Below, piece by piece: positions 61,486 through 64,000 of a stretch of DNA of 64,000 bases. The DNA lies in assembly GCA_003258795.1 (NCBI GenBank), contig QHMH01000007.1, positions 93,024-157,023 of the forward strand, written 5' to 3'. The notes beneath the pieces were generated by a model. It did not search any database. It was not told the DNA's origin and saw only the letters and a list, made by a program, of their open reading frames with translations. This DNA comes from Candidatus Melainabacteria bacterium. GTDB taxonomy: Bacteria > Cyanobacteriota > Vampirovibrionia > Gastranaerophilales > Gastranaerophilaceae. The position numbers and the translations under genes are program-made. Within the stretch, counting starts at the first letter, position 1, and every line of letters starts with the position of its first letter.

Positions 61486-62676
61486 ATGAGAAAATCGGAG
61501 CGTTTAAACAAAATTCCGCCTTATTTATTTGCGGAAATTGACAAAAAAATTGCAAAAGCGAAAGCAGAGGGAGTTGATATTATCAGCTTGGGAATAGGTG
61601 ATCCTAATCGACCAACGATACCTTCAGTAGTAGCAGAGATGCACAAGGCAATAGATGATCCGACAACTCATAATTATCCACCTTATGATGGTACAAAAGA
61701 ATTCAAACAAGCAAGTTGTGACTGGCTTAAACGTCGTTTTGGGATAGATATTGACCCAGAAAACGAAATTATTGCAACATTAGGTTCTAAAGAAGCGCTT
61801 GCCCATATTTTTCTTGCTTTTGTTGATGCAGGAGATTATGTTTTGATTCCAGACCCAGCTTACCCAGTTTACAGAACAGGTACGATATTTGCTAACGGAA
61901 ATCCTTATTCAATGCCTTTGTTAGAAGAAAACGGATTTTTGCCAGATTTTGATAAGATTCCAGAGGATATAGCAAAAAAATCAAAACTTATGTTCTTAAA
62001 TTATCCTAACAATCCAACTGGTGCAGTATGTGATTTGGAATTTATGAAAAAAGCAGTTGATTTTTGTAAAAAATACGATATTTTGCTTTGTCACGATGCT
62101 GCATATAGTGAAATATCTTTTGAAGGTTATGTTGCACCATCTATATTCCAAGTTGAAGGGGCAAAAGATGTTGCAGTAGAATTCTACTCACATTCAAAAT
62201 CTTATAACATGACAGGTTGGAGAGTAGGATTTGTTTGTGGAAACAGCGAAGCTATTAGTGCATTGGAAACAGTGAAAAGTAACATTGATAGCGGAACATT
62301 TAAAGCTATCCAAAGAGCAGCGGCTAAGGCTTATGTTGCGCCAGAAGAAGAAGTTAAGGATTTGGTTGAAACATATAGACAACGTAAAGAAGTTATGGAA
62401 AATGGTTTAAGAGAACTTGGCTGGGATATTAAACCTTCCAAGGGTACAATTTTTATGTGGGTAAAAACTCCTAAAAATATGTCGTCAACTGAATTTGCAA
62501 CAATATTGCTTGAAAAGGCAGGTGTTGTTGTTCCTGCAGGAAACGGATATGGTTCTCATGGGGAAGGTTATTTTAGAATAGCCCTTACCCAAGAAGTAGA
62601 CAGATTGAAAGAGGCTCTTCAAAGAATGAAAGATGCAGGAATTTGTTATTTGATGAAAGAAAAAGTGGTTATATAG
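61486..62676 (+). CDS. dapL: LL-diaminopimelate aminotransferase
   Basis: Makes LL-diaminopimelate directly from tetrahydrodipicolinate, feeding lysine and peptidoglycan. Found in cyanobacteria, chlamydiae and plants. Features: SLGIGDPNRPTIPSV, PPYDGTKEFKQA, PDPAYPVYRTGTIFA, LNYPNNPTGAV, CHDAAYSEISFEG and the PLP lysine Lys238 in SHSKSYNMTGWRVGF. Length 396. The SDR gene follows after 15 bases. A second, DapL-like aminotransferase is at 28213. Confidence 0.93.
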   Translation: MRKSERLNKIPPYLFAEIDKKIAKAKAEGVDIISLGIGDPNRPTIPSVVAEMHKAIDDPTTHNYPPYDGTKEFKQASCDWLKRRFGIDIDPENEIIATLGSKEALAHIFLAFVDAGDYVLIPDPAYPVYRTGTIFANGNPYSMPLLEENGFLPDFDKIPEDIAKKSKLMFLNYPNNPTGAVCDLEFMKKAVDFCKKYDILLCHDAAYSEISFEGYVAPSIFQVEGAKDVAVEFYSHSKSYNMTGWRVGFVCGNSEAISALETVKSNIDSGTFKAIQRAAAKAYVAPEEEVKDLVETYRQRKEVMENGLRELGWDIKPSKGTIFMWVKTPKNMSSTEFATILLEKAGVVVPAGNGYGSHGEGYFRIALTQEVDRLKEALQRMKDAGICYLMKEKVVI

Positions 62677-62691
62677 GGAGTTTATAGTTTT

Positions 62692-63669
62692 ATGAAAACA
62701 GCGGTAGTAACAGGTGCAACATCAGGTATTGGAAATTATGTATTGAAATCTTTATTAAGAGAAGGATACAAGGTTTTTGCTGGATACCGTGATATCAAGC
62801 ACAAAAAAGAGTTGATGATATTGTCAGATGATGTAATTCCTTTCAGAATTGATATGACAAAGAAATGGACAATTGAAGATGCAATAAAGACAATTTCATC
62901 ATCGTGTGAAAAAATCGACGTTCTTGTTAATGCTGCTGGAAAAGTTGTAGCAGGTCCTCTTGAAACATTGAGTGTTGACAAGGTGAGAGAACAATTTGAA
63001 GTGAATGCGTTTTCTCATTTTGAACTTGCACAAGGCTTGTTTGACAAGCTTGATGGTGGAAAAATTATAAATATAAGCTCAATGGCAAGTTATGGAGTGT
63101 TCCCATTTTTAGCTCCTTACTGTGCATCAAAAAGAACACTCGATATGATGTTTAATTCTTTGAGGATTGAAACCGGAACGAAGGTTCAAATCATTTCTGT
63201 TAAACCAGGAGTAATTGCAACTCCACTTTGGGAAAAGTCAATTGATATAAACAAAGATAATTTCGGAGCAGGAAAATATAAGATTGTTGGTGATTATTTG
63301 GTTGCAAATGCAATTAGAAATTCTAACAGTGGTTTGAGTCCAAAAACTGTTGCTAACAAAGTTATGGAAATAATCAAAGCCAAAAATCCTAAAAATTCTT
63401 ATACTATAGGCTTGGATGCTTTTTGTGTTGAAATGCTTTCAAGACTTCCACAATGTATTATAGATAGAATTGTAGAAGAACAATTGAGAAAGAAAGTTGC
63501 TGCTCAACTTGATAAAGTTTTATTGACTGGAGTGGTGCAAAAAACGGTTGAACCTGAAAAAGAAGAAAGCGCAGAAGTAGAAGAGGATACTGTTGTTGAA
63601 AACTCAGAAAATCCGGATGAAAGGTTAGAAGCAGCTCTTCAAGAGGCAATGGCAGAAGAAAATTCATAG
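62692..63669 (+). CDS. Short-chain dehydrogenase/reductase with acidic tail
   Basis: NAD(P)-dependent oxidoreductase. TGATSGIG at residues 7-14, NAAG, ISSMASYG and the catalytic Y-x-x-x-K in YCASK. The core ends near 280; the last 40 residues are very acidic (EKEESAEVEEDTVVE). The substrate is unknown; the nearest pattern is the retinol-dehydrogenase-like classical type. It lies 15 bases after dapL with GGGAG before the ATG, so the two are probably co-transcribed. Confidence 0.87.
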   Translation: MKTAVVTGATSGIGNYVLKSLLREGYKVFAGYRDIKHKKELMILSDDVIPFRIDMTKKWTIEDAIKTISSSCEKIDVLVNAAGKVVAGPLETLSVDKVREQFEVNAFSHFELAQGLFDKLDGGKIINISSMASYGVFPFLAPYCASKRTLDMMFNSLRIETGTKVQIISVKPGVIATPLWEKSIDINKDNFGAGKYKIVGDYLVANAIRNSNSGLSPKTVANKVMEIIKAKNPKNSYTIGLDAFCVEMLSRLPQCIIDRIVEEQLRKKVAAQLDKVLLTGVVQKTVEPEKEESAEVEEDTVVENSENPDERLEAALQEAMAEENS

Positions 63670-63840
63670 ATTAAGAAATGTAAACAAAAGCTTAATAAAA
63701 TTTTGTGTTTTTTGTTATAAATCGTTTTTTTTGTGGAACACTTTCTTATATAAATTTTTTGTTGCCAAAAAAACATATAGATAATATAATATATAATGTA
63801 GTTTATACTATAAGTTTATTTAATAGAAGGAATTAACAGA

Positions 63841-64000
63841 ATGACTTTAGATGAATTAGTGGAACGTAAGTCCCATGAAGGGTTTACGCTTGTTGAAGTT
63901 CTGCTTGCTATTGGTATCTTGGGTGTTGTTGCAGCCATAACGATACCGGCACTGATACAGCACACGAATAGAAAAGACTGGATGACAGCGTTAAAGAAAT
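63841..64000 (+). CDS. Type II/IV prepilin-like protein, N-terminal part (runs off the right edge)
   Basis: The 53 codons seen contain a short leader ending ...KSHEG and the conserved cleavage context G/FTLVEVLLAIGILGVVAA followed by ITIPALI. The Phe after Gly and the Glu at mature position 5 are the standard pilin signature. AAGGA lies about ten bases before the ATG, and several TATAAT-like boxes lie at 63780-63800. Whether it is a major pilin, minor pilin or pseudopilin cannot be told. Confidence 0.9.
   Translation, partial: MTLDELVERKSHEGFTLVEVLLAIGILGVVAAITIPALIQHTNRKDWMTALKK

Noticed and set aside
1..64000. tRNA or rRNA genes
   Set aside because: No cloverleaf or conserved rRNA segments were recognised in the intergenic regions; a covariance-model scan would be needed to exclude them.

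Overview
The window is a gene-dense, AT-rich chromosomal segment of a Gram-negative-type bacterium. My best placement is the non-photosynthetic sister group of Cyanobacteria (Vampirovibrionia/Melainabacteria, probably the gut order Gastranaerophilales). The main evidence is a YidC insertase with a large domain inserted between its membrane segments, as I recall in cyanobacterial YidC. Supporting signs are an LL-diaminopimelate aminotransferase (DapL), a complete minCDE operon, PBS-lyase-type HEAT repeats, an outer-membrane autotransporter and a type II/IV prepilin start at the right edge. This placement is inference from protein character; no 16S gene is present. I see no tRNA, rRNA, CRISPR array, insertion sequence or prophage.

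Layout. 1-9.8 kb: uvrA (partial), yidC-queA, a TPR protein coupled to an FtsB/DivIC-like division protein, a small outer-membrane protein, and minC-minD-minE. 9.8-19.3 kb: a palindrome-rich spacer, a small cysteine-rich protein behind an attenuator-like leader, the ribosome hibernation factor, a sensor kinase, an HTH/coiled-coil protein with recA and a P-loop kinase, then gshB facing glmU-mnmA. 19.3-25.9 kb: a dicarboxylate/amino-acid symporter, an unusual miniature pair resembling 2-hydroxyacyl-CoA dehydratase and its activator ATPase, yraN, and a TPR protein with two glycosyltransferase-like domains. 26-33 kb: rpsO, a HEAT protein, DedA, an aminotransferase, dgt, recF and menG. 33-46 kb: a 2,427-residue coiled-coil protein, a GlcD-like oxidase, cutA, a zinc-peptidase-like protein, an M16 peptidase lacking its zinc motif, and a GH57 branching enzyme. 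46-51.5 kb: a fused dead-plus-live UvrD-type helicase with a RecB-type nuclease, and a zinc alcohol dehydrogenase. 51.5-64 kb: a membrane pyrophosphatase, GloA, an isochorismatase-like hydrolase, a 2,043-residue polymorphic autotransporter, dapL, an SDR and the start of a pseudopilin.

Functional themes. Division and envelope genes (FtsB-like, Min system, glmU, dapL, YidC, autotransporter) and DNA maintenance genes (uvrA, recA, recF, dgt, helicase-nuclease) dominate. GshB and GloA together suggest glutathione-dependent methylglyoxal detoxification. The membrane pyrophosphatase and the dehydratase-like pair point to anaerobic energy metabolism.

The observations most worth pursuing are: (1) six genes whose start codon lies exactly six bases after a good -10 box with no Shine-Dalgarno site, suggesting leaderless translation; (2) the miniature dehydratase/activator pair; (3) the helicase fusion with its nuclease partner; and (4) the terminator-in-leader arrangement before the cysteine-rich protein.
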